Source: Oasisia sp. SBJ-2009 | Taxonomy: Eukaryota; Annelida; Polychaeta; Sabellida; Siboglinidae | Direction of reading: 5' to 3' | Assembly (NCBI GenBank): GCA_964017155.1 | Contig: OZ024861.1 | Location: 14,768,412 to 14,832,411, forward strand | DNA length: 64,000 bases | Shown here: one piece after another, positions 12,160 to 24,299 of the stretch | How positions within the stretch are numbered: the stretch's first letter is position 1 | How the letters are laid out: each line of letters begins with the position of its first letter | Notes under the pieces: model-generated | What the model was told of the DNA's origin: nothing | Seen by the model: the letters and a program-made list of their open reading frames with translations, nothing else | Databases searched by the model: none | Made by a program: the position numbers and the translations under genes

Positions 12160-12459
12160 TAGGTATCTCAACACAAAATTAGAATATGTTATATCATCAT
12201 TTAAATGGTACCATGTGATAGATACAAATATGTAGTTAATAACACTTTTTACTTTTAAAAAATCTTCACTATTTATGGAGAAATTAATTTTTTAATCTTA
12301 AAATTGCTGCATTTTTGTCTATTATATTTTGGTCCATTTCTTGTGCACAGGATGCATAATGACTGCATAGGATAGGTTGGAAACCAGTGAAAACATTGGA
12401 ACCATTTAACTTACGCATGTGAAACCATAAATGGGTCAACCCTTTAGAAAACGTAAATT

Positions 12460-13440
12460 TGTTGTGACCTTGATTTGACCTTCAAAGTTGACCTAGATTT
12501 TATATATGGCCTAGATTTGACCCATAGCATGGTATTAATTCCCATTAATAGTATAACTTAGGTGACATTTTTAAAGACATGAGCCTTGTTAACATATAAA
12601 TATAAAAACTGTCAATACAGCAACTTTATGGGCACTTTAAACGGTTATTAGAATTTGACCTAATTACTTGACCTAGATCTCACATCTGATCAACCTACAT
12701 ACTTGTATTTATTGCATAATTAAAATGTTAATAAATTCATCATGAATTTTGATAAACCCTTTGACATGACTATCATTTATTTTGTGACCTTAACTTGATC
12801 TACACAGTTGACCTTCCCATGCTTTTCTATATTTGGCCCACTGCATTTGCATTAACTTTTTATTGACGACGTAATTTTGCTTTAAAATGTGCACAGTTAA
12901 TATTTGCATTATGCAGACTGCCAATGTACTCACTTTATTACTATGTAATCTGTAAAACGTGTTTACAACTTGACCTATATTTCACATTTGACCTATATAA
13001 TGGAAAAAACTTGCATAAGTAATTCATACAGGCACCATGAATCTTGATACAAACCTAGGGCTAGGTTTTTAGGAAATGTAATTGTTTTTGATAACTTTGT
13101 TTTGACCTGCATTCTAGGTTTGACCTAGATTTAACATACATATTGGTATTAATTCCTATTAATGATTTTCCTGAAAATTAATTAGGAACTAGTTTGGCAG
13201 TTGTAGTTCGGGGGCAAACTCACTAATATAATGACTTATATACTTTGTAAACTTTTTGTACGTGGTTATGACAGCATACCTTATTTACTTGACCTACATT
13301 TCGCACTTCACCTATTGATAGTGTAATTTATTAATAAAATTGCACTCTGGATATTAGAGGGATGACAAATATCAGATACACATGTAAACATTAACTAATA
13401 ACATTAATGTGACCTAGCATCAAGTTTTGGTACAACCTAA
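12460..13440 (+). repeat. Three ~320-bp subrepeats rich in TGACCT half-sites
   Basis: Blocks starting near 12460, 12780 and 13095 each open with a TGACCTT/TGACCTG pair, pass through 'attaattcctattaatga' or a variant, a 'ttactatgtaatctgtaaa' block, and a second TGACCTA...TGACCTA pair. The inverted counterpart occupies about 18500-19920. TGACCT is the complement of the nuclear-receptor half-site AGGTCA; any binding is untested. Confidence 0.7.
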
Positions 13441-13530
13441 AGTTTGAACTACTATTCTACTTCTGAATTGTATTTGGAAAATGATTGTGTTATTTAGTTA
13501 TAATTCATTAATACATGAGCACAAGGCATA

Positions 13531-16366
13531 CTTTCCTCCAAGGAAACACAACACAGCTAATTCGACACACCTATAGACTGTCGTATACGTATTGCTTCCT
13601 TTAATGCGAGAAGCATACGGAACAGTTCACTTGATTTGATTAACATTTTAACTGCATGTGATATACTTGCTGTGCAAGAACATTGGCTTCCCAAACAGAG
13701 CCTTTCATATATTAATTCATTGCACTCTGACTTCAGTGCTAGGGGCATTAGCTCCATCGATTATGGTGATGGCTTCAGTGGTCGTCCTCACGGTGGTCTT
13801 TGTTTTTTATGGCGAAGATCACTTGACCCATCCATCGAAATTTTGGTTTATGACGATGAGAAAAGACTTCTTGGTCTAAAAATCACTACTTTTAATGCCA
13901 CAATTCTTGTTCTTAATGTATATCTACCATATCAGAGCGATGATAATGTTGATGAATATCAAGCTATTTTAGGCAAGATCCAAGCCATAACTGACTCATT
14001 TGATTCAAGTAATATTTTTATTGTTGGAGACTTTAATGCTGATTTAATCAAGACTAGCTTATTTTCACCATTTCTAAATTCTTTTATTAGTGAATGCCAC
14101 TTTATCCCAAGTGACATTAAGTATCTTCCCCCCGATTCGTTTACATATGTTAGTGACGCCCATGGCTCTAGGAGCTGGCTGGATCATGTGCTTTGCACCC
14201 ACTCCAGTCACTCATCTGTCTCTGATATGGTAATTAATTATGACTGTGTCTCTTCGGATCATTTTCCTCTATCGTTTACCATTTCTATCAAATTACTACC
14301 CACTTCTGAATCATCCACTACGCAACAAACTTGTAAGTCCAGTCCCATGTGGGATTGTGCTTCCTCCCATGACCTTCTCAACTATTACAACAATTCTGGT
14401 TCTCTTTTATCCGGCATTGACGTACCACATGCTGCTCTAAGTTGTACCAATCCTAACTGCCATGATGTAGCCCATCAGCTGCTCTTGTGCAAATATTATA
14501 ATGATATCATACATTCTCTTACGGATGCTTCCGATGTCATTCCTACTAAAACGTATAACACATCCCGAAAATTCAATGTTCCTGGTTGGAACGACCTAGT
14601 CAGGGACTCTCATCAAGCTGCCAGAGAAACTTTTCTCATCTGGCGGTCTGCTGGGAGTCCGAGACATGGTCCTTTGTATGACTTAATGAAAATTAAACGT
14701 GCCCAGTTTAAACGCGACAAAAGACATTGCGAAAAAAATGCTGAATCTCTTAAAGCGGAGCGACTAGCTTCCAATCTGAGCAGCCATGATTTTATCAACT
14801 TTTGGAAGGGCATCAAACAAGCAAACAATGCCAGGTTACCTAACCCCAGTAATGTTGGAGGTGCCTGTGGTGCTGAAAACGTCAGAAATATGTGGCTTCA
14901 ACATTACCAATCACTGCTTAACTCTGTACCCGAGTCTACTGTTCACATTCATAAGATTGACATGTATTGTAGCAATATTCAACTTAGCGACAATATGGTT
15001 GTTAAAGTTAAAGAACTACAAGAATTAATAATTGCTATGCCTGTTGGTAAAGCCTGTGGCTATGACGCATTTAAAAAGCATCACTCTACTGAGATGCTCA
15101 TATTTCTGTTAAAAGAACTTTTTCGAAACTATATTGCTAATGGGTCTTCTATGTATGTTACTATGTTGGATGCCTCCAAAGCCTTCGACAAAGTTAACCA
15201 CAGCAAGCTATTTGGTAAATTAATTGATCGTGGCTGTCCAGCTTTTATTGTACGCATTCTATACCACTGGTACGGTACCCAACAATTTACCATCAGATGG
15301 TGTCAGGGATTTTCTAGCGTTTTTACTGTTTCCAATGGTGTTAAACAGGGTGGAATCCTTTCCCCCCATCTTTTCAATGTGTACATGGACGACTTAAGCG
15401 TTAATCTAAACAAATTATATATTGGTTGTCTTTATGCTGGCACCTTAATCAACCACTTGATGTATGCTGATGACCTCTGTATTTTTTCTCCCAGTGTTGC
15501 TGGTTTGAGAAAACTTACTGATTGTTGTGCCAAGTATGGCGAATTGTTCAATATTACTTATAATGCCAAAAAGTCCTTTTGTATGGTTATTGACAACCAA
15601 TCCCAGGACAGGAAACATTTTCATTGTATCCATCTCGATAACCATCCATTACCTTATACTACAAAATGTAAATATCTTGGTCATATAATCAACAATAACC
15701 TGACTGATGATGACGACATAGCCAGACAAAAAAGATGCCTTTATGCCCAAGCCAATGTATTAGCTCGAAAATGTTGTCTTTGTAATATTTCTACCAAAAT
15801 TATTTTATTTCAAGCATACTGTGCTCCTATGTATACTTCTAGTCTTTGGTGCACATTCAAAAAATATAGCCTCAAAAGCATTACTGTCGCATACAATAAT
15901 AGCCTCAGAATTTTACTAAACTTACCCTCAAGATGTAGTGCAAGTTTTATGTTTGCCACCAACTATATTAAATCCTTCAATGAACGCATTCGTTCATCAA
16001 TATTCAGTCTTTTATGTCGTCTTCATCAGTCAGATAATATCCTTTTTATTAATTACCTTCTTACCGACATTCATTTTAAGAGCCATTTGTACTCATACTG
16101 GAGGTCTTTATTGTACACATGTCATTAGTATTGTATTTATTTTTGAATCATTTTTTATTTTTTTTATTTTATATTTATTTTTACAACTTATTTAATTCAT
16201 TTCCTCATATATTTAGACATAACTTTTTAAATTTTACACTTATATTTTTACGTTGATCTCATTGCTTTGATTGTATTATATGTATTGTACTTTTTTTTTT
16301 ATTGTATTTTATGTATACATATATGGACGTCTTGTCTGAAATAAACCTTATTATTATTATTATAAT
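13531..16366 (+). mobile_element. LINE (CR1/jockey-like) with perfect 7-bp target duplications
   Basis: The 2,836-bp insert is flanked by AGGCATA at 13524-13530 and again at 16367-16373. The 3' end carries AATAAA at 16340-16345 and a (TTA)n tail at about 16349-16363, typical of target-primed insertion by non-LTR elements with microsatellite tails. The 5' end is truncated just upstream of the endonuclease domain. It lies in the left arm of the fold-back element; the matching site in the right arm lacks it. Confidence 0.88.
13561..16128 (+). CDS. LINE ORF2: endonuclease plus reverse transcriptase with an internal deletion
   Basis: The frame is open from just after TAA 13558-13560 to TAG 16126-16128, about 855 codons, with no ATG near the front, so the true N-terminus is missing. 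Endonuclease (APE type): ASFNARSIRN, VQEHWL, GRPHGGLCFLW, IVGDFNADL, SWLDHVL and SSDHFPL at about 13594-14275. Reverse transcriptase: LDASKAFDKVNH (about 15165-15200), SNGVKQGGILSPHLFNVYMD and the catalytic YADD (about 15463-15474). Between GKACGYDA (about 15046) and FKKHHSTE the region that normally holds the first RT motifs, roughly 60-80 residues, is absent yet the frame is kept. An element with this deletion should not be able to reverse transcribe. Otherwise the frame is undamaged, suggesting a young copy or one made from an already deleted master. CR1/jockey placement is from remembered motifs. Confidence 0.85.
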   Translation, partial: FDTPIDCRIRIASFNARSIRNSSLDLINILTACDILAVQEHWLPKQSLSYINSLHSDFSARGISSIDYGDGFSGRPHGGLCFLWRRSLDPSIEILVYDDEKRLLGLKITTFNATILVLNVYLPYQSDDNVDEYQAILGKIQAITDSFDSSNIFIVGDFNADLIKTSLFSPFLNSFISECHFIPSDIKYLPPDSFTYVSDAHGSRSWLDHVLCTHSSHSSVSDMVINYDCVSSDHFPLSFTISIKLLPTSESSTTQQTCKSSPMWDCASSHDLLNYYNNSGSLLSGIDVPHAALSCTNPNCHDVAHQLLLCKYYNDIIHSLTDASDVIPTKTYNTSRKFNVPGWNDLVRDSHQAARETFLIWRSAGSPRHGPLYDLMKIKRAQFKRDKRHCEKNAESLKAERLASNLSSHDFINFWKGIKQANNARLPNPSNVGGACGAENVRNMWLQHYQSLLNSVPESTVHIHKIDMYCSNIQLSDNMVVKVKELQELIIAMPVGKACGYDAFKKHHSTEMLIFLLKELFRNYIANGSSMYVTMLDASKAFDKVNHSKLFGKLIDRGCPAFIVRILYHWYGTQQFTIRWCQGFSSVFTVSNGVKQGGILSPHLFNVYMDDLSVNLNKLYIGCLYAGTLINHLMYADDLCIFSPSVAGLRKLTDCCAKYGELFNITYNAKKSFCMVIDNQSQDRKHFHCIHLDNHPLPYTTKCKYLGHIINNNLTDDDDIARQKRCLYAQANVLARKCCLCNISTKIILFQAYCAPMYTSSLWCTFKKYSLKSITVAYNNSLRILLNLPSRCSASFMFATNYIKSFNERIRSSIFSLLCRLHQSDNILFINYLLTDIHFKSHLYSYWRSLLYTCH

Positions 16367-19300
16367 AGGCATAATGTAAACAGTGCCGCAACACTGTTCA
16401 TAATGTCACCAAGGCTAACATTAAAAGAGCAGATTATTTATATAAAAAAATCAAACAGAACACATGCTTAAGTCTGTGCAGCATTCACTGAAGTATACTC
16501 ACACACCATGATGGTAATAATTTATTTATGTGTAAAACCAGTGTTTTTTATGATAGGTAATGTGCATAAGTCCATGTTATAAACTTATATGCATTGAAGT
16601 AAAGTTCATAAATTAATATAATATCAGTCCATGCAATATGCACTAAAGAATAGTGTGTAGCATCATTATAGGTAATGACTAATGTGCATTAAGTCCAAGC
16701 AATATGCATTGAAGTTCATAATTTCTCTGTGAAAGTCCATTGGGAACTCTCCAATTTGCTGATGAGTCGACCCATGTCAGGACCAATGTCTATAATTCTC
16801 AGTTGAATAGCACCTTTCGGTATGTGAGTACATTTAACTGCACATAACTTCCAGTTGAGCAACAGGTGTAGACTATATACGTAACTAGCCACTAAGTAGT
16901 ACTTGTTAACATTCTGTTTAAATGTCAATCCTCTAGCAACTATAGCTGTATCAACATTATGAATCAGAATATTTATTTCATCAATGGCATGGAAGTAAAT
17001 TGTCAAATGAATTCTTATTTAGTGAAATACTACGATTTTTGTAAAACCACTATCACTTCAAAATCCAAACTGAACCACTCGGTTTCTACCTCGTCTTGTT
17101 CAAAATCACTGCTACATGCCGCAACACATTTACTGCATAAACATCATGTCCACAGGTTGTTCCATAATTTTCCTGCACTTACTGTGGTGTTTATTGTGAG
17201 CAGTTGCTTATAAGGTTTTCGATAAATTGAAATATTACAATTGTTTATATCACTCACAGATTATGGCGCACGACGATGAAATCACTGGATCTACGGTTGC
17301 TAATAAAATGTGTCTAAATTGGCTAAAAATAATCTGTTTGCATAGTCTTAATTTCAGACTGACAATTTTGCTTCTAGTTTGTTGATGTTCTTTGAACACA
17401 GGCACAGTGTCCAACTGATATGACTAAAGATTTATTCACTTTGAGATCCAGCGCCAGGCTTCCAGCGACATAAGATATATCATAACCACAAGCAGTACCT
17501 AGAGGGTCAACTCATCAACAACTTGGAGAGTTCCCCATGGACTATCACAGAGAAATTGTGAACTTCAATGCATATCGCATGGACTTATGAACATTACCTA
17601 TAGTGAAAGCTGTGTGAATGTCAGTGATGCCAGTGCACGCATGGGTCAACTTCTCAAGAACTGGCAACACTCTTTGATCTCGAGAGAAGTGTCTGGTATC
17701 GCATAAAAATTTGCTTCATTCTCTCTTTTCTACTTGAATTTATGTGCAATAACAATGTATACACTTGAAGAACATTGCAGTATGATCTTGGGAATTGTAG
17801 ATACTGCTACTACAATGTTTCCATTCTTCAATAACTGGCAGAACTGTGACATCAGCAGAAATCAATGGTGTGGCTAGTTATGCCTAGTTTACACCTGTTG
17901 CTCAACTGGAAGTTATGTGCAGTGAAATGTACTCACATACTGAAAGCTGGTATTTAACTGAGAATTGTAGACATTGGTCCTGACATGGGTCGACTCATCA
18001 GCAAGTCAGAGAGTTCCCAATGGACTTTCACAGAAAAATTATGAACTTTAATGCATATTGCTTGGACTTAATGCACATTAGTCATTACCTATGATGAAGC
18101 TACACACTTTTATTTAGTGCATATTGCATGGACTTACATTAATTGATGAACTTTACTTCAGTGCATATAAGTTTATAACATAGACTTATTCACATTACCT
18201 ATCACGAAAATAAAACACTTGATTTACACATATTACCATTATGGTGTGTGAATATACTTCAGTGTATGCTGCTCTGACTTAAGCATGTGATCTATTATAA
18301 ACATTTATATAAGTCAGTTTTTTAATGTTAACCTTGGTGACATCATGAAAGGTGTTGCAGCACTGTTTACGTTATGTCTAAAATAATAAATTGCCTTGAT
18401 GTATTTATGATATCTCATGTTTTGTCAGTTTGTCACACTGTATCCATCCCCAAAAGCTGTGGTGTGCTCATGTATTATATAACTAAATAACGCAATCATT
18501 TTCCAAATATAATTCAGAAGTAAAATAGTAGGTCAAACTGCAGGTTGTACCAACACTTGATGCTATGCCACATTAATGTCAATTAATGTATCTGATATGT
18601 GTAATCCCTCTAAAGTCCAGTATGCAATTTTATTAATAAATTACACTATATAATAGGTGAAGTGCAAAATGTAGGTCAAGTACATGTAAGTTATGCTGTC
18701 ATAACCACATACAAAAAGTTGACATAGCATATAAGTCATTATATTAAGTGAGTTTGCTTCCGAACTACAACTGCCAAGTTCCTCATTCATTTTCAGATCA
18801 AATATATCATTAATAGGAATTAATACCATTATGTAGGTTAAATCTAGGTCAGAATGCAGGTAAACTGCAAAAGTCAAGGCAAAGTTATGAAAAACAATTA
18901 CATTTCTAACACCTAGCCCTAGCTCTAGGTGTTTATCAAGTTTGATGGTGCATGTATGAATTACTTACGCAAGCTCTTCCATTATATAAGTCAACTGTGA
19001 AATATATGTCAAGTTGTAAACCTGTTTTACAGATTACATAGTAATAAAGCCATTACATTGGCAGTCTTCATACTTCAAATGTTAACAGTGCACATCTTAA
19101 AGCAGAATTGTGTCATCAATAAAAAGTTAATGCAAATGCATTGGGCCAAATAATACTATAGAAACACATGGGAATGTAACTGTAAAGGTCAAGTCAAGGT
19201 CACAAAATAATTCACATATCAAAGGGTTTATCAAGATTCATGGTGAATTTATGAATTAATTATGCAATAAATTCGAGTATATAGTTCATATGTGAAATAT

Positions 19301-19424
19301 AGGTCAAATAATTAGGTCAAGTTCTAATAACCGTTTAAAGTGTCCATAAAGTTGCTATATTCACAGTTTTTATATTTAAATGTTAGCAAGGCTCATTACC
19401 TAAACAATTTTACCAACATTATAC

Positions 19425-19812
19425 CATTATACCATTAGTCTATCTGTAGAACACTTTTTGAAATGGTGAACATTTTTACACTAACCAGTGAATTATCGAG
19501 GGTGTGCCAAAGTTTAACCCCAGTAACAGAAATACACATATTTTTAAAGTTAATACGTACATAGATTTGCTTGAAGTTACATTTATGCCTGGATGAATAT
19601 CGTGATTCATGTATTCTGAATAATTTTTGTACATTCATTGGTAATTTATATAACAATATGCCTTAAACATAATTATAGCAGTTTTTAGTTTGACAAGATC
19701 TGGTGTTTTAAGAATATGTACATTGTGAAAGAGTAAGTTTGTGCGATCAAGTCTTTTGGCACAACAAATTAATCTTATAACCCTTTTCTGTAATAAAACT
19801 AAACAATGAATA
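19425..19812 (-). pseudogene. 5'-truncated LINE ORF2 C-terminal fragment in the right fold-back arm
   Basis: Reading down from 19807, the minus strand gives LLQKRVIRLICCAKRLDRTN, then LLFHNVHILKTPDLVKLKT, and after a frame break IHESRYSSRHKCN and VTGVKLWHTLDNSL. These are typical of the post-RT C-terminal region of invertebrate LINEs. The 3' end has a short tandem tail (ATGGTATA-like, 19420-19437). The left arm of the fold-back element lacks this block at the matching position (about 12545), so it is a separate insertion from the 13531-16366 LINE. Confidence 0.72.
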
Positions 19813-20254
19813 ATTAACACCATACTGTGGGTCAAATCTAGGTCAGATATAATATCTAGGTCAACTTTGAAGGTCAAATCAAGGTCACAACAAATTATAT
19901 TTCCCAAAGGGTTGACCCATTTTTAGTTTCACATGCGTAAGTTAAATGGTTCCAATGTTATTACTGGTTTCCAACCTATTTCATGCAGTCATTATACAAC
20001 CTGTGCACAAGAAATGGACCAAAATACAATAGAAAAAAATGCAGCAATTTTAAGATTTAAAATGTTTATTTCTCCCTAAATACTGAAGATTTCAAAAAAG
20101 TGTTATTAACTACATATTATTATCTATCACATGGCACCATCTAAATGATGGTATAACATATTCAATTTTTTGTATATACCTAACCTATATTATGATATCC
20201 ATCGACTTCATACCTCATCGTCCAGACCAGAGCCAGAGGCAGAGCCAGTTACAC

Positions 20255-20670
20255 TTATGCAGAATTCCGACCCGCTTCAATTTTGCCATTATAACTGCAT
20301 ATTTGTCTGTATTGGATACCTCACACAAACTCTAATCCTAAACATGATCAATCAGCATTCCCAGGTATATTTATGTTTCAAAAATATTGCATTTTTAGAC
20401 CCAAATAGTGCTCCGATTTGTGCCAGTCGCAAGCGCAGCGATGCATGTGTCACGGCGCCGTGCACATGGAATGAGCGATAAACAGTTTGTTTATGCCGAC
20501 TGCGCTGTCTTTTCGACTTCAAAAGTATGCCAAGACGCGCTGTTTATAAAACATAAATATGCGCAAGATGATATTAAATGATTGAATTAACAAGATCAAT
20601 GATCAAATGTTGACAAAATCAAAGATTCAGTTACAATGGCAAAATTGAGGTGGATCCGAATTCTGCATAA
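20255..20670. mobile_element. MITE-like element with ~45-bp inverted repeats
   Basis: The left end reads TGCAGAATTC then GACCCGCTTCAATTTTGCCA and the right end is its imperfect reverse complement (CAAAATTGAGGTGGATCC then GAATTCTGCA). The inverted repeats are about 45 bp. TA occurs immediately outside both ends, compatible with a TA target duplication as in Tc1/mariner elements. About 416 bp, no coding capacity. Confidence 0.68.
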
Positions 20671-21552
<882 letters not shown>

Positions 21553-21562
21553 CAGAGTTTGC

Positions 21563-22790
21563 TTGGATGATAGATGACCTCCTCCTCCAATGCAAAATAC
21601 TGGCTGCGCTACTGCAATGGAATAACCTCACAGTGAGTGAACAATTGTGGATTAAGGGTAGCGAACAAAACAAACCGCACCTTAAAACGGAAATGAAGGA
21701 AGTCCAGAAACTGCTTGATATACAGGTGCAAGCTGCCAGACGCAAATTCTGGCGTCAGCAACAAGAGTACCTACATATTCTGCCGTCGTACGACCCAGAT
21801 GCCTTCTGTAAACACGTTGAAAATTTGGAATAAAACAGGAATGCAACCATGGAAGTGGGACTGGTCCACGTCCATAGATCAAGGTGCGACATTACGTAAG
21901 TGGAGAACTGACTTTGACACTTTACTAAACACTATCAATTACGAATCAACAGTTGACTATCAACTATCAACTGCTGGTAGAAACACACACAAGATGTTCG
22001 TTGTAGTTCACAATGAACATCTTGATAGAAAGTGGACATTCGCCTCCTGGCTTTAAACAAGGCCAAGGAACATAAAGCGTTGGGTGATGGCAGTATTACA
22101 ATCGAAACGCTGCGCAATGATAATGCCAATAAATATGGGTCTCAAAACATCGAACGATCTCTACACTTGTCTTTGAAGGAAGACATGTCAAATGCGTACC
22201 CTTGAGTTGCAAAGAAAGAGGCACTTCCACTACGAACTATTTAATCGTGTTTTTGATAACAGCATGTTTTCTGATGCAAGGCGTCTGGACATATCGTAAC
22301 CCCGATACCCAAGCGTGTTCGTCTGACCCACGAGTACCATTGAACAATGACATGTGTATAAAATATACTGCTCTGTTTTAAATGATCGTCTTATATCACG
22401 GGTTGAGGGCAACAACCTATTGTGTGATGAGCAAAATGGGTTTAGACCAGGCTGCAGTTGTCTCGACTATCTATCAACCATTACAAAGATAACCAACATT
22501 GAAAACAAAAGCCGACAACAGACGTTTGCCTGTTTCGTTGATTTTAGTCAAGCTTACCTCCGTAGCAATAGATATTTCATTTAGAAACAACTGTCGAAGT
22601 TTGACAAACAATGGGAAATGTTAATTTGAGGCCCTGAAATCCTTGTCTATTACAAATACTGTGTTAGAACAACTTAAGGTCTGACTGGTTCTATGTTGAA
22701 TGCGGTCTTAAACTGGTATGTGTTCGATCTCTATCATGTTCAATGTTTATAAACGATTTTTCATCTGAATTGAAGTGCACGTGTACATAC
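21563..22790 (+). pseudogene. LINE ORF2 remnant (linker and RT), copy A
   Basis: The opening frame contains [20 protein letters not shown] and [13 protein letters not shown], then after a frameshift IWNKTGMQPWKWDWSTS and LRKWRTDFDTLLN, typical of the linker between endonuclease and RT. RT follows with NNLLCDEQNGFRPGCSCLDY and FACFVDFSQAY (22420-22560), and a weak trace of the GxxxGCxxSxxxFxxFINDL block near 22690-22780. Several frameshifts and stops make it dead. The 100-bp satellite piece at 22127-22226 interrupts it. Confidence 0.78.
22127..22226 (+). repeat. 100-bp fragment of the 2.24-kb satellite inside a LINE remnant
   Basis: The segment from 'caataaatatgggtctc' to 'gaaagaggcactt' matches 46526-46629 and 48770-48873, with an 8-bp deletion (acactatt). 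It carries 'gcgtaccc', the variant found in array units R4 and R5, whereas R1-R3 read 'gcgaaccc'. At the matching place in copy B (about 53771-53780) the LINE sequence continues without it. Confidence 0.9.
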
Positions 22791-23091
22791 GTACCGGTTG
22801 CATGAAAGACTCACAACTTAGGCAGTAAAATTACGCCCAACTCCCTTGGTGTCGTCTAGCTGGGTCCGCTGCTTAGGAGGGTTGCACGACAAACACCCGG
22901 GCCGTGCCCAACTAGGTGATTAATGGAAGAGTAACTGATAAGCAGATTTGTGCGTTTTCAGAGCAATTCTTCCCAGGATTCATTTCAGCTTATATGTCCA
23001 TCATGGAAATTCACCTACTACAGAAGCAATTAGCACAGTAGTAATCAGCCATAGCTAGGGGACAGCATGGCTTATAGCATAGACATAACTA

Positions 23092-23162
<71 letters not shown>

Positions 23163-23662
23163 TATTGGTGGGATTTAGAGTTTAGCGAAACACTTATAAT
23201 AGTTCTACAGAATGACATTATTTGTGCTTAATCGTGATTTACTGACTTTGCTTCCAACACAAATAATGCACTGTGCTTAGTCAGTAAATGCAAACTACAC
23301 ATACATAACAAAATATGTAACAAACACATTTGTTTACATGTATGCATTAGGAGTTCATTCACTCCATTGGGTGAGTTTCCACTGCTTCAGTTTCAATGTG
23401 TACGTCCAGTCATAATTGTTATAATAATAATATGTATATAATGGTAAAGATGATATTGCATTACAATTTGAAAATACTATATATTAACTAGTTGTAAGAT
23501 ACATGGCAAAGTTCATAAATTATTTAAACAATTATGTAAATAAATACTGAAATATTAAAAACTACAACATTATAATTTAAATAATAATGAAATAAAAAAT
23601 TAATGAAATAAATAAGGTGTGTATATATTGACAAATACATCACGCTGGTGAATATGTATGTA

Positions 23663-23745
<83 letters not shown>

Positions 23746-23809
23746 TGTAATATATATTACACATGTTTATGTATATGTAATGTCATGCATAAAATAAAAT
23801 ACAATACAG
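22791..23809. other. Interval with microsatellites, no gene
   Basis: Contains 'agctgggtccgctgcttagg...gttgcacgacaaacaccc' at 22858-22905, also present in copy B, a (TA)n tract at about 23095-23159 that copy B lacks, and a (TA)n tract at 23672-23741. Otherwise AT-rich filler. Confidence 0.6.
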
Positions 23810-24178
23810 ACAGTACTACATACTTTCATCAACAAAGGCCTACACAGAATCTCACAAGTGAAGTGGTCAGACAAGGTATCCAATACTACATTCTGGAAAT
23901 GGACCAAACAACTACCCATAGCAAATGAAATAAAGAAGAGAAAATGGAGGTCGATAGATCACACACTCGGGAAATCTCAAGAAACCATCACCAGTCAAGC
24001 CACCAGATGGAGCCCCCTGGGAAGAGGCGAGGTAGTTCACGAAACACCTGGCAGAGACACCGAAAGGGAAACAAGAGATGCCTTACACGAGGAGAGAGAT
24101 GGAGAGGATGGTCATGGACGGAAAACAGTGGCGGTATTTGGTCGATGACCTATGCGCCCAGCGAGCAAACAGGCATAA
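23810..24178 (+). pseudogene. LINE ORF2 C-terminal fragment (RTE/CFDP2-like), copy A
   Basis: Across two frames the plus strand reads [38 protein letters not shown], then [17 protein letters not shown] and WRGW...DDLCA-type residues. The order WxDxISN...[19 protein letters not shown]...GRPxxTWxR...W...LCA is what I know from the C-termini of RTE-like and CFDP2-annotated proteins. 'aagtaagtaa' near 24178 fits a tandem LINE tail. The matching copy at 55600-55945 keeps the [12 protein letters not shown] form. Confidence 0.68.
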
Positions 24179-24206
24179 GTAAGTAAATATCATTCTGAAT
24201 AATTTG

Positions 24207-24296
<90 letters not shown>
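24207..24296. repeat. (TA)n microsatellite
   Basis: About 90 bp of TA with one TG interruption, directly after the LINE tail. The matching tract in copy B is at about 55969-56030. Confidence 0.93.

Positions 24297-24299
<3 letters not shown>

Larger units (their letters stand above)
12160..20185. mobile_element. Giant fold-back element with >1.8-kb inverted arms
   Basis: The left arm 12160-13523 continues at 16374-16890. The right arm 17868-20185 is its reverse complement. Anchors: 'ggtccatttcttgtgcacagg' region at about 12331 pairs with about 20020; 'tgaccttgatttgacct' at about 12470 with about 19880; 'gttgagcaacaggtgtaga' at about 16854 with about 17900. The roughly 980-bp loop (16890-17868) holds a partial third copy of the inner arm at about 17460-17600. 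Arms are built from about 320-bp subrepeats dense in TGACCT half-sites. Each arm carries its own LINE insertion. No transposase is recognisable in the loop, so the superfamily is unknown. Without insertions the element would be about 4.8 kb. Confidence 0.78.
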
